DNA of 64,000 bases from Flavobacterium sp. CYK-55 (GCF_018413465.1 NZ_JAHCDK010000002.1:310001-374000); one strand, 5' to 3'; positions 26,965-38,139 are shown, numbered from the stretch's first letter. A program made the numbers and translations. The notes: a model not told the origin generated them from the letters alone.

Positions 26965-27315
26965 TTAGAATTTAAGCCCGGCTTCTCTTGCGCCTTCAGC
27001 TAGTGATTTAATACGGCCGTGGTATAAATAACCTCCTCTATCGAAAGTAACTGTATCAACCCCAGCTTTCAACGCTTTCTCTGCGATGAGTTTTCCAACT
27101 GCACCTGCAACTTCAACGTTAGTTCCTTTATTTACTCCTTTTTCTCTTGAAGAGGCAGCTGCCAAAGTAACTCCATTCACATCGTCGATAAGTTGTGCAT
27201 AGATCTCTTTATTGCTTCTGAACACAGAAAGTCTTGGTTTAGCAGCAGTACCGCTAACTATCTTTCTAATTCTGAATCTAATTCTCTGTCTTCTATCAGA
27301 TTTTGTTAATGACAT
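26965..27315 (-). CDS. rplR: 50S ribosomal protein L18
   Basis: 116 residues. [29 protein letters not shown] at the N-terminus and [24 protein letters not shown] at the C-terminus. It binds 5S rRNA with L5. It lies 13 bp after rplF. Confidence 0.98.
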   Translation of the reverse strand: MSLTKSDRRQRIRFRIRKIVSGTAAKPRLSVFRSNKEIYAQLIDDVNGVTLAAASSREKGVNKGTNVEVAGAVGKLIAEKALKAGVDTVTFDRGGYLYHGRIKSLAEGAREAGLKF

Positions 27316-27328
27316 AATGTTATCTTTT

Positions 27329-27871
27329 TTAAGCTGATTTACCTGCTTTTCTTCTTAATACTTCGTCTACAAACTTAACTCCTTTTCCTTTGTATGGCTC
27401 CGGTTTACGGAAGCTTCTGATTTTAGCAGAAACTTGACCCAACAATTGTCTATCGTGAGAAGTTAGTTTTACAATTGGGTTTTTACCTTTTTCAGAAATG
27501 GTTTCCAATTTTACTTCTGGAGCGATTTCTAAAACAATGTTGTGTGAAAAACCTAAAGCCAAATCCAATTTCTGTCCTTGGTTTGAAGCTCTATAACCTA
27601 CTCCAACCAATTCAAGTTCTTTGGTGAAACCAACAGATACACCGGTAATCATGTTGTTGATTAGCGCACGGTACAAACCGTGTTTTGCTCTTTGATCTTT
27701 GTGGTCAGAAGAACGCTCAACGAGAACGCTACCTTCTTCAACTTTTACAGTTACATCTGAGTAATCTTGTGATAGTTGACCTAATTTCCCTTTTACGGTT
27801 ACGTTTGAATCAGTAACCTCTACAGTAACACCTGCAGGGATTGTGATGGGGTTTTTACCTATTCTTGACAT
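27329..27871 (-). CDS. rplF: 50S ribosomal protein L6
   Basis: 180 residues with two repeated L6 folds. [19 protein letters not shown] and the late [25 protein letters not shown] are diagnostic. It lies near the sarcin-ricin loop. Located between rpsH and rplR. Confidence 0.98.
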   Translation of the reverse strand: MSRIGKNPITIPAGVTVEVTDSNVTVKGKLGQLSQDYSDVTVKVEEGSVLVERSSDHKDQRAKHGLYRALINNMITGVSVGFTKELELVGVGYRASNQGQKLDLALGFSHNIVLEIAPEVKLETISEKGKNPIVKLTSHDRQLLGQVSAKIRSFRKPEPYKGKGVKFVDEVLRRKAGKSA

Positions 27872-27890
27872 CTTTCTTCGTCTTTAAATA

Positions 27891-28289
27891 TTAGTATACG
27901 TAGCAAATTAACTCACCACCCACGTTCAATTGTTTCGCTTGCTTTCCGGTCATCAAACCTTTAGAAGTTGAAACGATTGCTATACCTAATCCATTAAGGA
28001 TTCTAGGCAATTTGGCAGCGCCAGCATACTTACGTAAACCCGGTTTACTAATTCTTTGAATATCTTTGATTACAGGCTCTTTAGTATCTTTATCATACTT
28101 CAAAGCAATTTTGATAGAACCCTGAACGGTATTCTGTTCAAACTTGTAACTTAAGATGTAACCTTGATCAAACAAGATTTTTGTGATTTCTTTTTTCAGA
28201 TTAGAAGCAGGAATCTCAACAACTTTGTGGTTTGCTGCCACAGCGTTTCTGATTCTTGTCAAATAATCCGCAATTGGATCTGTATACAT
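27891..28289 (-). CDS. rpsH: 30S ribosomal protein S8
   Basis: 132 residues. [21 protein letters not shown] at the N-terminus and [24 protein letters not shown] at the C-terminus. S8 is a primary 16S binder and the regulator of the spc operon in E. coli. Here a 107-nt gap with a nested hairpin lies directly before it, in a cluster where most gaps are under 20 bp. Confidence 0.98.
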   Translation of the reverse strand: MYTDPIADYLTRIRNAVAANHKVVEIPASNLKKEITKILFDQGYILSYKFEQNTVQGSIKIALKYDKDTKEPVIKDIQRISKPGLRKYAGAAKLPRILNGLGIAIVSTSKGLMTGKQAKQLNVGGELICYVY

Positions 28290-28303
28290 GTTTATTGATT
28301 TGC

Positions 28304-28346
28304 GGTAGTGGTTTTCAATAGAAACTATTTCTTCGAACCTGCTACC
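28304..28346 (-). ncRNA. three-tier hairpin before rpsH, candidate S8 target
   Basis: In the rpsN-rpsH gap three nested helices are seen. The outer is GGTAG/CTACC (28304-28308 with 28342-28346), the middle GGTT/AACC (28310-28313 with 28336-28339), the inner AATAG/CTATT (28317-28321 with 28325-28329). Internal loops separate them. It ends 14 nt before the rpsH start. A role as S8-binding regulatory RNA is inferred from its place and shape. Confidence 0.45.
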
Positions 28347-28396
28347 AATTATACTCTGTTATTTACTTTACCTTTATCAAAAGGCAATGCCAACTG

Positions 28397-28666
28397 TTAC
28401 CAGCTGGCTTTTTTTACTCCTGGAATTAACCCTTGATTGGCCATTTCACGGAACGTTACACGCGAGATACCAAACTGACGCATATAACCTCTTGGTCTAC
28501 CGGTAAGTTTGCAACGATTGTGCATACGAACTGGCGAAGCGTTTTTAGGTAACTTTTGTAAGCCTTCATAATCTCCGGCTTCAATTAAAGCTTTTCTTTT
28601 CTCAGCGTATTTAGCAACCGTTTTAGCTCTTTTTACCTCACGGGCTTTCATTGATTCTTTAGCCAT
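28397..28666 (-). CDS. rpsN: 30S ribosomal protein S14, long zinc-free type
   Basis: 89 residues. [19 protein letters not shown] and [23 protein letters not shown] are seen; the four cysteines of the short zinc-binding S14 type are absent. It lies 3 bp after rplE and is followed by the 107-nt structured gap. Confidence 0.98.
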   Translation of the reverse strand: MAKESMKAREVKRAKTVAKYAEKRKALIEAGDYEGLQKLPKNASPVRMHNRCKLTGRPRGYMRQFGISRVTFREMANQGLIPGVKKASW

Positions 28667-28669
28667 ATC

Positions 28670-29221
28670 TTAATTCTTTTTAAAAGGTAATCCTAGTTCA
28701 GCTAATAATGATTTTGCTTCTTTGTCTGTTTGAGCATTGGTTACAAAAGTAATATCCATACCTGAGATTTTGTTCACTTTATCAATGTCAATTTCAGGGA
28801 AGATAATTTGCTCCAATACACCCAAGTTGTAGTTACCTCTTCCGTCAAAACCAGTAGCTTTGATTCCGCCGAAGTCACGTACACGTGGCAAAGCTGAAGT
28901 AATCAAACGATCAAGGAATTCATACATTCTATCGCCGCGCAAAGTAACTTTGGCACCAATTGGCATTCCTTTTCTCAATTTGAAAGAAGCAACGTCTTTT
29001 TTAGAAATCGTAGCTACCGCTTTTTGACCTGTGATTTTTGTCAACTCGTCAACAGCATAATCAATCAATTTCTTGTCAGAAACCGCTGCACCAACTCCTT
29101 TGCTTACAACAATTTTCTCTAATCTAGGAACCTGCATTACATTTTTGTATGCGAATTCTTCTTTAAGAGCAGCGACTACGCGACTCTTATATTCTTCTCT
29201 AAGTCTTGGTGTATAAGCCAT
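28670..29221 (-). CDS. rplE: 50S ribosomal protein L5
   Basis: 183 residues. The pattern [14 protein letters not shown] and the [14 protein letters not shown] / RDFGGI segment are family signatures, as is [16 protein letters not shown]. It binds 5S rRNA and contacts the P-site tRNA. Two bases separate it from rplX. Confidence 0.98.
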   Translation of the reverse strand: MAYTPRLREEYKSRVVAALKEEFAYKNVMQVPRLEKIVVSKGVGAAVSDKKLIDYAVDELTKITGQKAVATISKKDVASFKLRKGMPIGAKVTLRGDRMYEFLDRLITSALPRVRDFGGIKATGFDGRGNYNLGVLEQIIFPEIDIDKVNKISGMDITFVTNAQTDKEAKSLLAELGLPFKKN

Positions 29222-29223
29222 AA

Positions 29224-29538
29224 CTATAATACTTGATTAGATTTTTTAGAAACTCTTACTTTTTTGTCTCCTTCTACTTTGATTCCAACACGGGTTGCTT
29301 TTTTAGATTTTGGATCAATCAAAGCAATGTTTGAAATATGGATAGGAGCTTCTTTCTTAACGATTCCGCCTTGTGGGTTTTTAGCACTTGGCTTAGTGTG
29401 TTTAGACACCATGTTTACCCCTTCAACAATCGCTTTGTTTTTCTCACGGTCTACTTTAAGAACTTTGCCTTCAGCACCTTTATGGTCACCGGCAATTACT
29501 TTTACAGTATCGCCCGATTTGATTTTTAGCTTTGTCAT
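29224..29538 (-). CDS. rplX: 50S ribosomal protein L24
   Basis: 104 residues from the ATG at 29538; an in-frame TTG three codons earlier is less likely. The KOW motif is in [21 protein letters not shown], followed by [20 protein letters not shown]. An early assembly protein of the 50S subunit. Located 11 bp after rplN. Confidence 0.97.
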   Translation of the reverse strand: MTKLKIKSGDTVKVIAGDHKGAEGKVLKVDREKNKAIVEGVNMVSKHTKPSAKNPQGGIVKKEAPIHISNIALIDPKSKKATRVGIKVEGDKKVRVSKKSNQVL

Positions 29539-29549
29539 ATTCTTCAATA

Positions 29550-29918
29550 TTAAAGCACTTCAGGTGCTAGTGATACAATTTTCATGAATTGTTTCTCGCG
29601 CAATTCTCTCGCAACCGGACCAAAAACACGTGTACCTCTCATTTCACCTGCAGCGTTCAAAAGAACACATGCATTGTCATCGAAACGGATGTAAGAACCA
29701 TCGGCTCTTCTCACTTCTTTTTTGGTACGTACAACTACTGCAGTTGAAACCGCTCCTTTTTTAACGTTTCCGTTTGGAGTAGCGTCTTTAATAGATACTA
29801 CAATCTTGTCACCAACAGAGGCATAACGACGTTTCGTTCCTCCTAAAACACGGATGGTAAGAACTTCTTTTGCTCCCGTGTTGTCTGCTACTTTTAGTCT
29901 TGATTCCTGTTGTACCAT
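29550..29918 (-). CDS. rplN: 50S ribosomal protein L14
   Basis: 122 residues, [19 protein letters not shown] and the C-terminal [24 protein letters not shown]. It forms an intersubunit bridge and is the docking site of the silencing factor RsfS. Two bases separate it from rpsQ. Confidence 0.98.
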
Positions 29919-29920
29919 AA

Positions 29921-30178
29921 TTATTTCGCTCTTTCAATGATTTCAACTAATCTCCAACATTTTGATTTACTGAGTGGACGCGTTTCGCTGATTCTCACAG
30001 TATCGCCAATGTTGCAGTCATTTGTTTCGTCGTGTGCTACGTATTTTTTCGTTTTCAATACGAATTTACCGTATAACGGGTGCTTTACTTTAGTTACTTG
30101 TGCAACAACAATAGACTTGTCCATTTTGTTTGAAGTAACCACACCGATTCTCTCTTTTCTTAAATTTCTTTTTTCCAT
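29921..30178 (-). CDS. rpsQ: 30S ribosomal protein S17
   Basis: 85 residues, [22 protein letters not shown] and the OB-fold segment [24 protein letters not shown] primary 16S-binding protein. It lies 15 bp after rpmC. Confidence 0.98.
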   Translation of the reverse strand: MEKRNLRKERIGVVTSNKMDKSIVVAQVTKVKHPLYGKFVLKTKKYVAHDETNDCNIGDTVRISETRPLSKSKCWRLVEIIERAK

Positions 30179-30193
30179 TTTCAGCTACTTTAA

Positions 30194-30385
30194 TTATTGT
30201 AACTCTCTTTTGGTAAGCTCAGTTGCTAATCTGGCAACAGTTCTGCGAACTGATCTGATTTGCATAGGATTCTCAATAGGAGAAATCGCATGAGCCATTT
30301 TGAGATCGTTATAGGTTTTTTTTGTCTGAGTCAATTTTTCCTGTAACTCTGCTACGGAAAGATCTTTAATTTCTTTTTGTTTCAT
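30194..30385 (-). CDS. rpmC: 50S ribosomal protein L29
   Basis: 63 residues, an alpha-helical hairpin (KQKEIKDLSVAELQEKLTQT, then RRTVARLATELTKREL). It sits at the polypeptide exit. Located between rplP and rpsQ as usual. Confidence 0.97.
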   Translation of the reverse strand: MKQKEIKDLSVAELQEKLTQTKKTYNDLKMAHAISPIENPMQIRSVRRTVARLATELTKRELQ

Positions 30386-30396
30386 AATGCTTAATA

Positions 30397-30822
30397 TTAT
30401 GCTTCGAAATCTCTGGCTACAACGAATTTAGTTTTTACAGGTAGTTTTTGAGCGGCCAAACGCAATGCTTCTTTTGCAACTGCTAATGGCACCCCACCTA
30501 CTTCAAACATCATTCTTCCTGGTTTAACAACAGCTGCCCAATATTCAACGGCACCTTTACCTTTACCCATACGAACCTCTAGAGGCTTTTTGGTAATAGG
30601 CTTATCTGGGAAGATTTTAATCCATAACTGACCTTCACGTTTCATGTAACGAGTTGCAGCAATACGAGCAGCTTCAATTTGACGTGAGGTTAGGAACATA
30701 CCTGTTTCGTGTACTGATTTAATTCCGAACATACCGTTAGAAAGTTCATGACCACGATTGGCATTTCCTTTCATTCTACCTTTTTGTACCTTGCGGTATT
30801 TTGTTCTTTTAGGCTGTAACAT
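30397..30822 (-). CDS. rplP: 50S ribosomal protein L16
   Basis: 141 residues, [22 protein letters not shown] at the N-terminus and [22 protein letters not shown] centrally. It helps place the A-site tRNA. It lies 18 bp after rpsC. Confidence 0.98.
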   Translation of the reverse strand: MLQPKRTKYRKVQKGRMKGNANRGHELSNGMFGIKSVHETGMFLTSRQIEAARIAATRYMKREGQLWIKIFPDKPITKKPLEVRMGKGKGAVEYWAAVVKPGRMMFEVGGVPLAVAKEALRLAAQKLPVKTKFVVARDFEA

Positions 30823-30840
30823 TTTTCTTTAATTTAAAAA

Positions 30841-31590
30841 TTACTTTCTCTTACGAGCTTCACCTTTTCCGCCTTTAACAGATTTGCGTTCTCCTCTAGG
30901 AGCATCGCCTTTTCCGCCAGCAGCTTGTTTTTTGTCCATTCCTACAAGCGGAGAAAGATCTCTCTTGCCGTAAACTTCACCTTTCATGATCCATACTTTG
31001 ATACCCATACGACCATAAGTAGTATGCGCTTCAGCCAAAGCATAATCGATGTCAGCTCTGAAAGTTGATAGAGGAATACGTCCTTCTTTGAAATTCTCTG
31101 AACGAGCCATCTCAGCACCGTTTAAACGACCAGAAATCATAACTTTGATTCCTTCTGCATTCATACGCATTGAAGCAGCAATGGCCATTTTAATTGCTCT
31201 TCTGTATGAAATACGGCTTTCGATTTGACGAGCGATGCTTGACGCAACTAGAAAAGCATCTAATTCAGGTCTTTTGATTTCAAAGATGTTGATTTGAACC
31301 TCTTTGTCTGTAATCTTTTTCAATTCTTCTTTGAGCTTGTCTACCTCTTGACCGCCTTTACCAATGATGATACCTGGACGAGCCGTAGTGATAGTAACGG
31401 TTACAAGTTTCAAAGTTCTTTCAATGATTACTTTTGATACACTAGCTTTTGATAAACGAGCGTGGATGTACTTTCTGATTTTGTAATCCTCAGCGATTTT
31501 GTCGCCGTAGTCATTACCGCCAAACCAGTTAGAATCCCAACCTCTGATGATACCAAGTCTGTTTCCGATTGGATTTGTCTTTTGTCCCAT
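30841..31590 (-). CDS. rpsC: 30S ribosomal protein S3
   Basis: 249 residues. [20 protein letters not shown], then the KH domain with [18 protein letters not shown], and the C-terminal domain with [21 protein letters not shown] Lys/Gly-rich tail (about 225-249) extends beyond the E. coli protein. It forms part of the mRNA entry and helicase centre. Confidence 0.98.
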   Translation of the reverse strand: MGQKTNPIGNRLGIIRGWDSNWFGGNDYGDKIAEDYKIRKYIHARLSKASVSKVIIERTLKLVTVTITTARPGIIIGKGGQEVDKLKEELKKITDKEVQINIFEIKRPELDAFLVASSIARQIESRISYRRAIKMAIAASMRMNAEGIKVMISGRLNGAEMARSENFKEGRIPLSTFRADIDYALAEAHTTYGRMGIKVWIMKGEVYGKRDLSPLVGMDKKQAAGGKGDAPRGERKSVKGGKGEARKRK

Positions 31591-31598
31591 ACTGTTTA

Positions 31599-32009
31599 TT
31601 AATTGCTTTGTGTGTTATCTAATTGTCCTAATACGATCGTTACGTGGTTAGAACGTTTTCTAATTCTGTGTGCTCTTCCTTGTGGAGCCGGACGAAGTCT
31701 TTTCAACATCATACCACCATCAACACGGATTTCTTTCACGATTAAGCCTGCTTCAGCTACGTTTCCGCCTTCATTCTTCTGCTCCCAGTTATTGATCGCA
31801 GACAACAAAAGTTTTTCTAATTTGCGTGAAGCTTCTTTAGTGCTGAATCTTAAAATATTCAACGCTCTTTCTACCTTCTGACCTCTTACCAAGTCTGCTA
31901 CTAAGCGCATTTTTCTAGGTGAAGTAGGGCAGTTATTCAATTTTGCAAAAGCAATCGATTTGTTCGATTCTTTTCTTGCATTTGCTGTTTCTCTTTTACG
32001 AACTCCCAT
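31599..32009 (-). CDS. rplV: 50S ribosomal protein L22
   Basis: 136 residues, with a basic N-terminal extension before the core ([20 protein letters not shown]) and the late beta-hairpin ([20 protein letters not shown]) that lines the exit tunnel. It lies between rpsS (6 bp) and rpsC (8 bp). Confidence 0.98.
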   Translation of the reverse strand: MGVRKRETANARKESNKSIAFAKLNNCPTSPRKMRLVADLVRGQKVERALNILRFSTKEASRKLEKLLLSAINNWEQKNEGGNVAEAGLIVKEIRVDGGMMLKRLRPAPQGRAHRIRKRSNHVTIVLGQLDNTQSN

Positions 32010-32015
32010 GACTTC

Positions 32016-32294
32016 TTATTTTTTACCTTTATTTTTTGCTCCAGCATGACCTCTAAAAGATCTAGTTGGTGAAAACTCTCCTAATTTGTGCCCAACCATG
32101 TTTTCAGTCACATACACAGGAACGAATTGACGTCCGTTGTGTACAGCGATGGTTTGCCCAACAAAGTCTGGAGTAATCATAGAAGCTCTTGACCAGGTTT
32201 TCACCACGCCTTTGTTTCCATTTTCAACATTATCCAGAACTTTTTTCTCTAATTTATAGTGAACGTAAGGTCCTTTCTTTAATGAACGTGCCAT
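32016..32294 (-). CDS. rpsS: 30S ribosomal protein S19
   Basis: 92 residues, [20 protein letters not shown] and [20 protein letters not shown]-like core (seen as [20 protein letters not shown]), ending in a basic tail. It binds the 16S head next to S13. Six bases after rplB. Confidence 0.98.
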   Translation of the reverse strand: MARSLKKGPYVHYKLEKKVLDNVENGNKGVVKTWSRASMITPDFVGQTIAVHNGRQFVPVYVTENMVGHKLGEFSPTRSFRGHAGAKNKGKK

Positions 32295-32300
32295 ATCTTA

Positions 32301-33125
32301 TTATTTCTTTCTGCGTTCTACAATATACTTATTGCTCGGATTAGCCAAGGCACGTGTTCTGTAACCTTTAGCCGGAAGACCTTTTCTTGAACGTGGGTGA
32401 CCTCCAGATGAACGTCCTTCACCACCACCCATTGGGTGATCAACAGGGTTCATTGCTACCGGTCTTGTTCTTGGTCTTCTGCCCAACCATCTTGATCTAC
32501 CTGCTTTACCTGAAACGATTAATTGGTGATCAGAGTTAGACACTGCTCCAATCGTAGCCGAACAAGTTAACAAGATCAATCTTGTCTCACCTGAAGGCAT
32601 TTTGATGGTAGCATATTTTCCGTCTCTCGCCATCAATTGCGCAAATGTTCCAGCCGAACGAGCAATAACAGCTCCTTGACCAGGACGCAATTCGATGCAT
32701 GAAATAACAGTTCCCAAAGGAATTTTGCTTAATGGCATGCTGTTGCCGATTTCTGGTTGTGCACCTTCACCAGACACTACTGTCTGACCCACTTGCAAAC
32801 CATTTTGGGCAATTACATACGTTTTCTCTCCATCAGCATAAGCCAACAAAGCGATGAACGCCGTTCTGTTTGGATCGTATTCAATTGATTTAACTGTAGC
32901 AGGGATTCCAGCTTTAGTTCTTTTAAAATCAATAACACGATAACGTTTTTTGTGACCACCGCCTGTGTAACGCATGGTCATCTTTCCTTGACTATTTCTA
33001 CCTCCAGAGCTTTTTATCGGCGCTAACAATGAGCGTTCCGGCTTATCAGTCGTGATAGCGTCAAAACTATTCACAACTCTAAAACGCTGGCCCGGGGTAA
33101 TAGGTTTTAGTTTTCTAACTGACAT
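32301..33125 (-). CDS. rplB: 50S ribosomal protein L2
   Basis: 274 residues. [38 protein letters not shown] and [21 protein letters not shown], the last carrying the conserved histidine implicated in peptidyl transfer. It is essential for subunit association. Located between rplW and rpsS. Confidence 0.98.
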   Translation of the reverse strand: MSVRKLKPITPGQRFRVVNSFDAITTDKPERSLLAPIKSSGGRNSQGKMTMRYTGGGHKKRYRVIDFKRTKAGIPATVKSIEYDPNRTAFIALLAYADGEKTYVIAQNGLQVGQTVVSGEGAQPEIGNSMPLSKIPLGTVISCIELRPGQGAVIARSAGTFAQLMARDGKYATIKMPSGETRLILLTCSATIGAVSNSDHQLIVSGKAGRSRWLGRRPRTRPVAMNPVDHPMGGGEGRSSGGHPRSRKGLPAKGYRTRALANPSNKYIVERRKK

Positions 33126-33139
33126 AATGCTGCCTCTTA

Positions 33140-33430
33140 TTAGATGTTGTTATAAAAATCAATTGTTTCTCCTTCTTGTACTTGAACAATCGCTTTTTTG
33201 AAAGCGTTCGTCTTTCCGCTGATCAGTCCGCTCTTAGTGTATTTAACTGAACGATCTGGTCTTACATTCATAGTATTAACAGAAACCACAGAAACCCCAT
33301 AAGCAGCTTCAACCGCTTTCTTAATCTCTACTTTGTTGGCTTTCTTGTTTACCACAAAACCAAATTGATTCAGCACCTCACCTTGTTTGGTTACTTTCTC
33401 AGTTACGATAGGTTTAATTATGATGCTCAT
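33140..33430 (-). CDS. rplW: 50S ribosomal protein L23
   Basis: 96 residues, [20 protein letters not shown] and the [20 protein letters not shown] segment. It lies at the tunnel exit and docks trigger factor and SRP. Five bases after rplD. Confidence 0.97.
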   Translation of the reverse strand: MSIIIKPIVTEKVTKQGEVLNQFGFVVNKKANKVEIKKAVEAAYGVSVVSVNTMNVRPDRSVKYTKSGLISGKTNAFKKAIVQVQEGETIDFYNNI

Positions 33431-33435
33431 CCTAA

Positions 33436-34065
33436 TTATTTACTTAAATTTTCTTCAATTCCTTCTAAAGAACTCTCTAAAAGTACTAAATTATTAGCGT
33501 TTAAAACAGCATAAGTGTTTAATTCTGAGCTAGTTACAACGCTAGACGCCTTTAAATTGCGTGAGGACAAATATACATTTTTATTTGTATCACCCAACAC
33601 GAACAAAGATTTTTTGTTATCTAAGCCCAAAGCTTTCAATACAGTAAGGAAATTTTTGGTGCTTGGCGCTTCAAAATCAAAGTCTTCAACTACGATTAAG
33701 TTTGACTCTTTAGCTTTTAATGTCAAAGCTGATTTTCTAGCCAAACGCTTCAAAGTTTTGTTCAATTTGAATGAGTAGCTGCGCGGACGTGGTCCGAATA
33801 CAGTACCTCCACCTTTGAACAATGGACTTTTTTTACTTCCTGCACGAGCCGTACCAGTACCTTTTTGCTTTTTGATTTTGCGGGTACTTCCGATTACTTC
33901 AGCACGTTCTTTAGCTTTATGCGTTCCTTGTCTTTGGTTAGCCAAGTATTGTTTAACATCTAAATAAATCGCGTGGTTGTTAGGCTCAATAGCGAAAACA
34001 GAGTCAGAAAGTTGTACTTTTCTACCTGTTTCTTTTCCGGTTTTATCTAAAACTTTTACTTCCAT
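33436..34065 (-). CDS. rplD: 50S ribosomal protein L4
   Basis: 209 residues. The extended loop segment [20 protein letters not shown] and [20 protein letters not shown] are family signatures. In E. coli L4 represses the S10 operon through its leader. The start overlaps the rplC stop by one base, so the two are translationally coupled. Confidence 0.98.
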   Translation of the reverse strand: MEVKVLDKTGKETGRKVQLSDSVFAIEPNNHAIYLDVKQYLANQRQGTHKAKERAEVIGSTRKIKKQKGTGTARAGSKKSPLFKGGGTVFGPRPRSYSFKLNKTLKRLARKSALTLKAKESNLIVVEDFDFEAPSTKNFLTVLKALGLDNKKSLFVLGDTNKNVYLSSRNLKASSVVTSSELNTYAVLNANNLVLLESSLEGIEENLSK

Positions 34066-34682
34066 TACTTCTGAATGATTACATAAGAGTTATTGTGTCC
34101 TGGAATACACCCTTTAACAAGTAAAAGGTTTTTGTCAGCTACCACTTTTAAAACTCTAAGGTTTTGAACTTTAACATTATCAGCTCCCATTCTTCCAGCC
34201 ATTCGCATTCCTTTGAATACACGTGAAGGATAAGAGGATGCACCCACAGATCCAGGCGCTCTCAAACGGTTGTGCTGACCGTGAGTTGATTGTCCAACAC
34301 CACCAAAACCGTGACGTTTAACAACACCTTGGAAACCTTTTCCTTTAGATACTCCTTGAATATCTACAAATTCACCTTCTTCAAAAATAGTTACGTCGAT
34401 AACGTCACCTAATTTTTGTTCTGTTGCGAAATCTTTGAATTCAACGACTTTTTTCTTAGCTACAGTTCCAGCTTTTTTAAAGTGACCAACAGCCGCTTTA
34501 GTGGAATGTTTCTCATCTTTGTCATCGAAACCAAGTTGCAACGCTTCATACCCGTCAACCTCATTGGTTCTGACTTGGGTAACAACACATGGTCCAGCTT
34601 CGATTACAGTACAAGGAATGTTTTTCCCGTTCTCATCGAAAATGCTGGTCATGCCGATTTTTCTACCAATTAACCCAGACAT
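34065..34682 (-). CDS. rplC: 50S ribosomal protein L3
   Basis: 205 residues, [20 protein letters not shown] and the late [18 protein letters not shown]. An early 50S assembly protein; its loop near [17 protein letters not shown] reaches the peptidyl transferase centre. It is separated from rpsJ by 96 bp containing a 9-bp hairpin. Confidence 0.98.
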   Translation of the reverse strand: MSGLIGRKIGMTSIFDENGKNIPCTVIEAGPCVVTQVRTNEVDGYEALQLGFDDKDEKHSTKAAVGHFKKAGTVAKKKVVEFKDFATEQKLGDVIDVTIFEEGEFVDIQGVSKGKGFQGVVKRHGFGGVGQSTHGQHNRLRAPGSVGASSYPSRVFKGMRMAGRMGADNVKVQNLRVLKVVADKNLLLVKGCIPGHNNSYVIIQK

Positions 34683-34729
34683 ATAAAATAATTAATAATT
34701 AATAAATTCTTTTTGATTTAGACATAAGT

Positions 34730-34759
34730 AAAGTACCGAGACCGAAATCCCGGTACTTT
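34730..34759 (-). promoter_or_regulatory. hairpin in the rpsJ-rplC spacer, candidate attenuator or r-protein target
   Basis: AAAGTACCG (34730-34738) and CGGTACTTT (34751-34759) are perfect 9-bp arms with a 12-nt loop. On the mRNA no U-run follows, so it is not a standard terminator; it may be a processing site or a regulatory hairpin for L3 or L4. Confidence 0.45.
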
Positions 34760-34778
34760 TACCTAGATGTTTTTATGA

Positions 34779-35084
34779 TCACACTTTGATTTCAACTTCA
34801 ACACCACTTGGCAACTCTAATTTCATAAGCGCATCAATGGTTTTTGAAGATGATGAATAAATATCAATCAATCTTTTGTATGACATTACTTCGAATTGCT
34901 CTCTCGCTTTTTTGTTTACGTGCGGAGAACGCAATACGGTGAAAAGTTTTTTATGCGTAGGCAACGGAATAGGACCTGTCACTACAGCACCAGTACTTTT
35001 TACTGTTTTTACGATCTTCTCTGATGATTTGTCCACCAACATATGATCGTAAGACTTCAATTTTATTCTGATTTTTTGACTCAT
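34779..35084 (-). CDS. rpsJ: 30S ribosomal protein S10
   Basis: 101 residues, [24 protein letters not shown] and [20 protein letters not shown]. It is also the NusE partner of NusB and NusG in antitermination. It lies 11 bp after fusA where tuf would often be found. Confidence 0.98.
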   Translation of the reverse strand: MSQKIRIKLKSYDHMLVDKSSEKIVKTVKSTGAVVTGPIPLPTHKKLFTVLRSPHVNKKAREQFEVMSYKRLIDIYSSSSKTIDALMKLELPSGVEVEIKV

Positions 35085-35095
35085 CTTGTTAAGAA

Positions 35096-37252
35096 TTAAG
35101 CGTTACCTTTTGCTTTTTTAATTACTTCTTCTGAAATATTAGAAGGAGTTTGTTCGTAGTGAGAGAACTCCATAGTTGAAGTTGCTCTACCAGAAGAAAG
35201 TGTTCTCAAAGTAGTTACATAACCGAACATTTCTGACAAAGGAACGTGTGCTTTAATAGTTTTAGCACCAGCTCTGTCTCCCATGTCGTTTACTTGACCT
35301 CTTCTTCTGTTCAAGTCACCAACGATATCACCCATATTTTCTTCTGGAGTAATTACTTCGATTTTCATGATTGGCTCAAGAATTACAGCTCCAGCAGCTT
35401 TTGCTACTTCTTTGTAACCCATTTTAGCAGCCAATTCAAAAGAAAGCGCATCAGAATCTACCGGGTGATATGAACCGTCCAAAAGAGTAACTTTTAAACT
35501 ATCAACCACATAACCAGCTAAAGGACCTTGCTTCATAGCTTCGCGGAAACCTTTTTCTACAGCCGGAATAAATTCTTTAGGAACGTTACCTCCTTTTACT
35601 TCGTTCACAAATTGCAAACCTACAGGAACTTTACCATCTACTTCATCAGCAGGTTGTAAACGGAATACGATGTCACCGAATTTACCACGACCACCCGATT
35701 GTTTTTTGTAAACCTCGCGATGTTGCGCTGATTTTGTAAAGGCTTCTTTGTACTCAACTTGTGGCTCTCCTTGATTTACTTCAACTTTGAACTCACGTTT
35801 CATACGGTCTACCAAGATATCTAAGTGAAGCTCACCCATACCAGAAATAATGGTTTGACCTGAAGCCTCATCAGTTCTAACTGTAAACGTTGGATCTTCT
35901 TCAGCCAATTTAGCCAAAGCCATACCCATTTTATCAACGTCTGCTTTAGTTTTAGGCTCGATAGCGATACCAATTACCGGATCAGGGAATTTCATTGACT
36001 CAAGGATGATTGGGTGTTTTTCATCACACATAGTATCACCTGTCTTGATGTCTTTGAAACCTACAGCAGCTCCGATATCACCCGCCTCGATATATTCGAT
36101 TGGGTTTTGTTTGTTCGCGTGCATTTGGTAAATACGAGAAATACGCTCTTTGTTACCTGAACGTGTGTTCAAGATATAAGAACCTGCATCTAAACGACCT
36201 GAATAAGCACGGAAGAACGCCAAACGACCAACATATGGATCGGTAGCAATTTTAAATGCCAAAGCAGCAAATGGCTCGTTTACATCTGGACGACGTAAAA
36301 TTTTAGTTTGATCTTCTTCTAACAAATCAGCATCATCAGGGTGAATACCTTGAATACCTTCTTTGTCAAGTGGAGATGGTAAATATTTACATACAGCATC
36401 CAACATAAATTGAACACCTTTGTTTTTAAATGATGAACCAGCAATCATCGGAATGATCGCCATATCAATGGTAGCAGCTCTTAACGCATTGTTGATTTCT
36501 TCCTCAGTGATTGAGTTTTCATCTTCCATGTATTTATCAAGCAAGTTCTCATCGTACTCAGCAACTGCTTCAATCAAAATTGAACGGTATTCTTTTACCT
36601 CAGCAACCATATCAGCAGGAATATCTACAATATCAAAAGTAGCTCCTTGCGTTTCATCATGCCATACAATAGCTTGGTTCTTAACCAAATCAACCACACC
36701 TTTGAAATCAGCTTCTTCACCAATTGGCAAAGTAATCGCTACTGCATTTGATTTCAACATATCGCGAACTTGTTGACAAACTCCTAAGAAGTTTGAACCT
36801 TGACGGTCCATTTTATTAACAAATCCCATACGAGGAACGCGGTATTGGTCAGCCAAACGCCAGTTGGTTTCTGATTGCGGCTCAACACCGTCAACCGCAG
36901 AAAACAAGAATACCAATCCATCTAATACACGCAATGAACGGTTTACCTCAACGGTAAAATCAACGTGTCCTGGAGTATCAATAATATTGAAGTGATATGG
37001 TTTTGATTCTGGAATTAATTTACCTTGAACAGTTGGAAAACTCCACTCACAAGTTGTAGCAGCAGAAGTAATGGTAATACCACGCTCTTGCTCCTGAGCC
37101 ATCCAGTCCATAGTAGCCGCACCATCGTGCACCTCACCAATTTTGTGAGACTTACCCGTATAGAACAAAATACGCTCTGTAGTAGTTGTTTTACCGGCAT
37201 CAATATGCGCGGCAATTCCGATATTTCTAGTGAATTTTAAATCTCTTGCCAT
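35096..37252 (-). CDS. fusA: elongation factor G
   Basis: 718 residues. The GTPase domain has [19 protein letters not shown] (P-loop), [13 protein letters not shown] (switch I), [12 protein letters not shown] (G3) and [10 protein letters not shown] (G4). Domains II to V follow, ending [19 protein letters not shown]. It drives translocation of tRNA and mRNA. Five bases after rpsG. Confidence 0.98.
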   Translation of the reverse strand: MARDLKFTRNIGIAAHIDAGKTTTTERILFYTGKSHKIGEVHDGAATMDWMAQEQERGITITSAATTCEWSFPTVQGKLIPESKPYHFNIIDTPGHVDFTVEVNRSLRVLDGLVFLFSAVDGVEPQSETNWRLADQYRVPRMGFVNKMDRQGSNFLGVCQQVRDMLKSNAVAITLPIGEEADFKGVVDLVKNQAIVWHDETQGATFDIVDIPADMVAEVKEYRSILIEAVAEYDENLLDKYMEDENSITEEEINNALRAATIDMAIIPMIAGSSFKNKGVQFMLDAVCKYLPSPLDKEGIQGIHPDDADLLEEDQTKILRRPDVNEPFAALAFKIATDPYVGRLAFFRAYSGRLDAGSYILNTRSGNKERISRIYQMHANKQNPIEYIEAGDIGAAVGFKDIKTGDTMCDEKHPIILESMKFPDPVIGIAIEPKTKADVDKMGMALAKLAEEDPTFTVRTDEASGQTIISGMGELHLDILVDRMKREFKVEVNQGEPQVEYKEAFTKSAQHREVYKKQSGGRGKFGDIVFRLQPADEVDGKVPVGLQFVNEVKGGNVPKEFIPAVEKGFREAMKQGPLAGYVVDSLKVTLLDGSYHPVDSDALSFELAAKMGYKEVAKAAGAVILEPIMKIEVITPEENMGDIVGDLNRRRGQVNDMGDRAGAKTIKAHVPLSEMFGYVTTLRTLSSGRATSTMEFSHYEQTPSNISEEVIKKAKGNA

Positions 37253-37257
37253 CTTAA

Positions 37258-37734
37258 TTAAAATCTAAAGTGAGAGAATGCTTTATTAGCTTCTGCCATT
37301 TTGTGGGTATCCATTCTCTTTTTAACAGCAGCTCCTTCTTCTCTGGCAGCAGCCAAAACTTCTGAAGCAAGTCTTTGAGCCATAGATTTCTCGTTTCTTT
37401 TACGAGCATAGAGAATCAACCATTTCATCGCAACTGAAATTTTGCGATCTGGTCTGATTTGCATTGGAATTTGGAAAGTAGCTCCACCTACACGACGCGA
37501 ACGAACTTCTACGTGCGGCATTACATTAGTCAATGCATCTTTCCAGATTTCAAGCGCTGACTTCTCAGCATCCTGCTTTTTAGATTCAACGATATCAATA
37601 GCATCGTAGAACACTTTGAAAGCAGTTGATTTTTTACCATCCCACATCAAGTTGTTTACGAAACGCGTAACCAATTGATCGTTAAATTTAGGATCTGGTA
37701 AAAGAGGTCTTTTTTTAGCCTGTCTTTTTCTCAT
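37258..37734 (-). CDS. rpsG: 30S ribosomal protein S7
   Basis: 158 residues, [22 protein letters not shown] and the [20 protein letters not shown] segment. It nucleates assembly of the 30S head. It lies 24 bp after rpsL. Confidence 0.98.
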   Translation of the reverse strand: MRKRQAKKRPLLPDPKFNDQLVTRFVNNLMWDGKKSTAFKVFYDAIDIVESKKQDAEKSALEIWKDALTNVMPHVEVRSRRVGGATFQIPMQIRPDRKISVAMKWLILYARKRNEKSMAQRLASEVLAAAREEGAAVKKRMDTHKMAEANKAFSHFRF

Positions 37735-37758
37735 GTCTTTTCTTTAAAAGTTTTTAGA

Positions 37759-38139
37759 TTACTTTTTGTCTTTAGGGCGTTTAGCTCCGTATTTAGATCT
37801 TCTTTGCGTTCTTCCGGCAACACCTGATGTATCAAGCGCTCCACGAACGATGTGGTATCTAACTCCCGGTAAATCTTTTACCCTTCCTCCCCTAACTAAT
37901 ACTATCGAGTGCTCTTGTAAGTTGTGACCTTCTCCTGGGATGTAAGCATTCACCTCGTTACCGTTTGTCAAACGCACACGCGCAACTTTACGCATCGCTG
38001 AGTTTGGCTTTTTAGGTGTCGTGGTGTAAACACGCGTACATACGCCTCTTCTTTGTGGACAAGAATCTAAAGCAACCGATTTACTCTTCTTAGTTATCTG
38101 GGTTCTTCCAGTTCTTACTAATTGTTGAATTGTTGGCAT
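37759..38139 (-). CDS. rpsL: 30S ribosomal protein S12
   Basis: 126 residues, [38 protein letters not shown] and [17 protein letters not shown]. The lysines of KKPNS and GGRVKDLPG, where streptomycin-resistance changes occur, are the wild-type residues. First gene of the supercluster, behind a strong promoter. Confidence 0.98.
   Translation of the reverse strand: MPTIQQLVRTGRTQITKKSKSVALDSCPQRRGVCTRVYTTTPKKPNSAMRKVARVRLTNGNEVNAYIPGEGHNLQEHSIVLVRGGRVKDLPGVRYHIVRGALDTSGVAGRTQRRSKYGAKRPKDKK

Noticed and set aside
28330-28345. GGTTCGAA with flanking pairing, resembling a tRNA T-arm, in the rpsN-rpsH gap
   Set aside because: No acceptor stem, D-arm or anticodon arm fits around it; it is better explained by the nested hairpin.
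34683-34778. Possible missing tuf or a tRNA in the rpsJ region
   Set aside because: The spacer is only 96 bp, has no coding potential, and folds only as a single hairpin.
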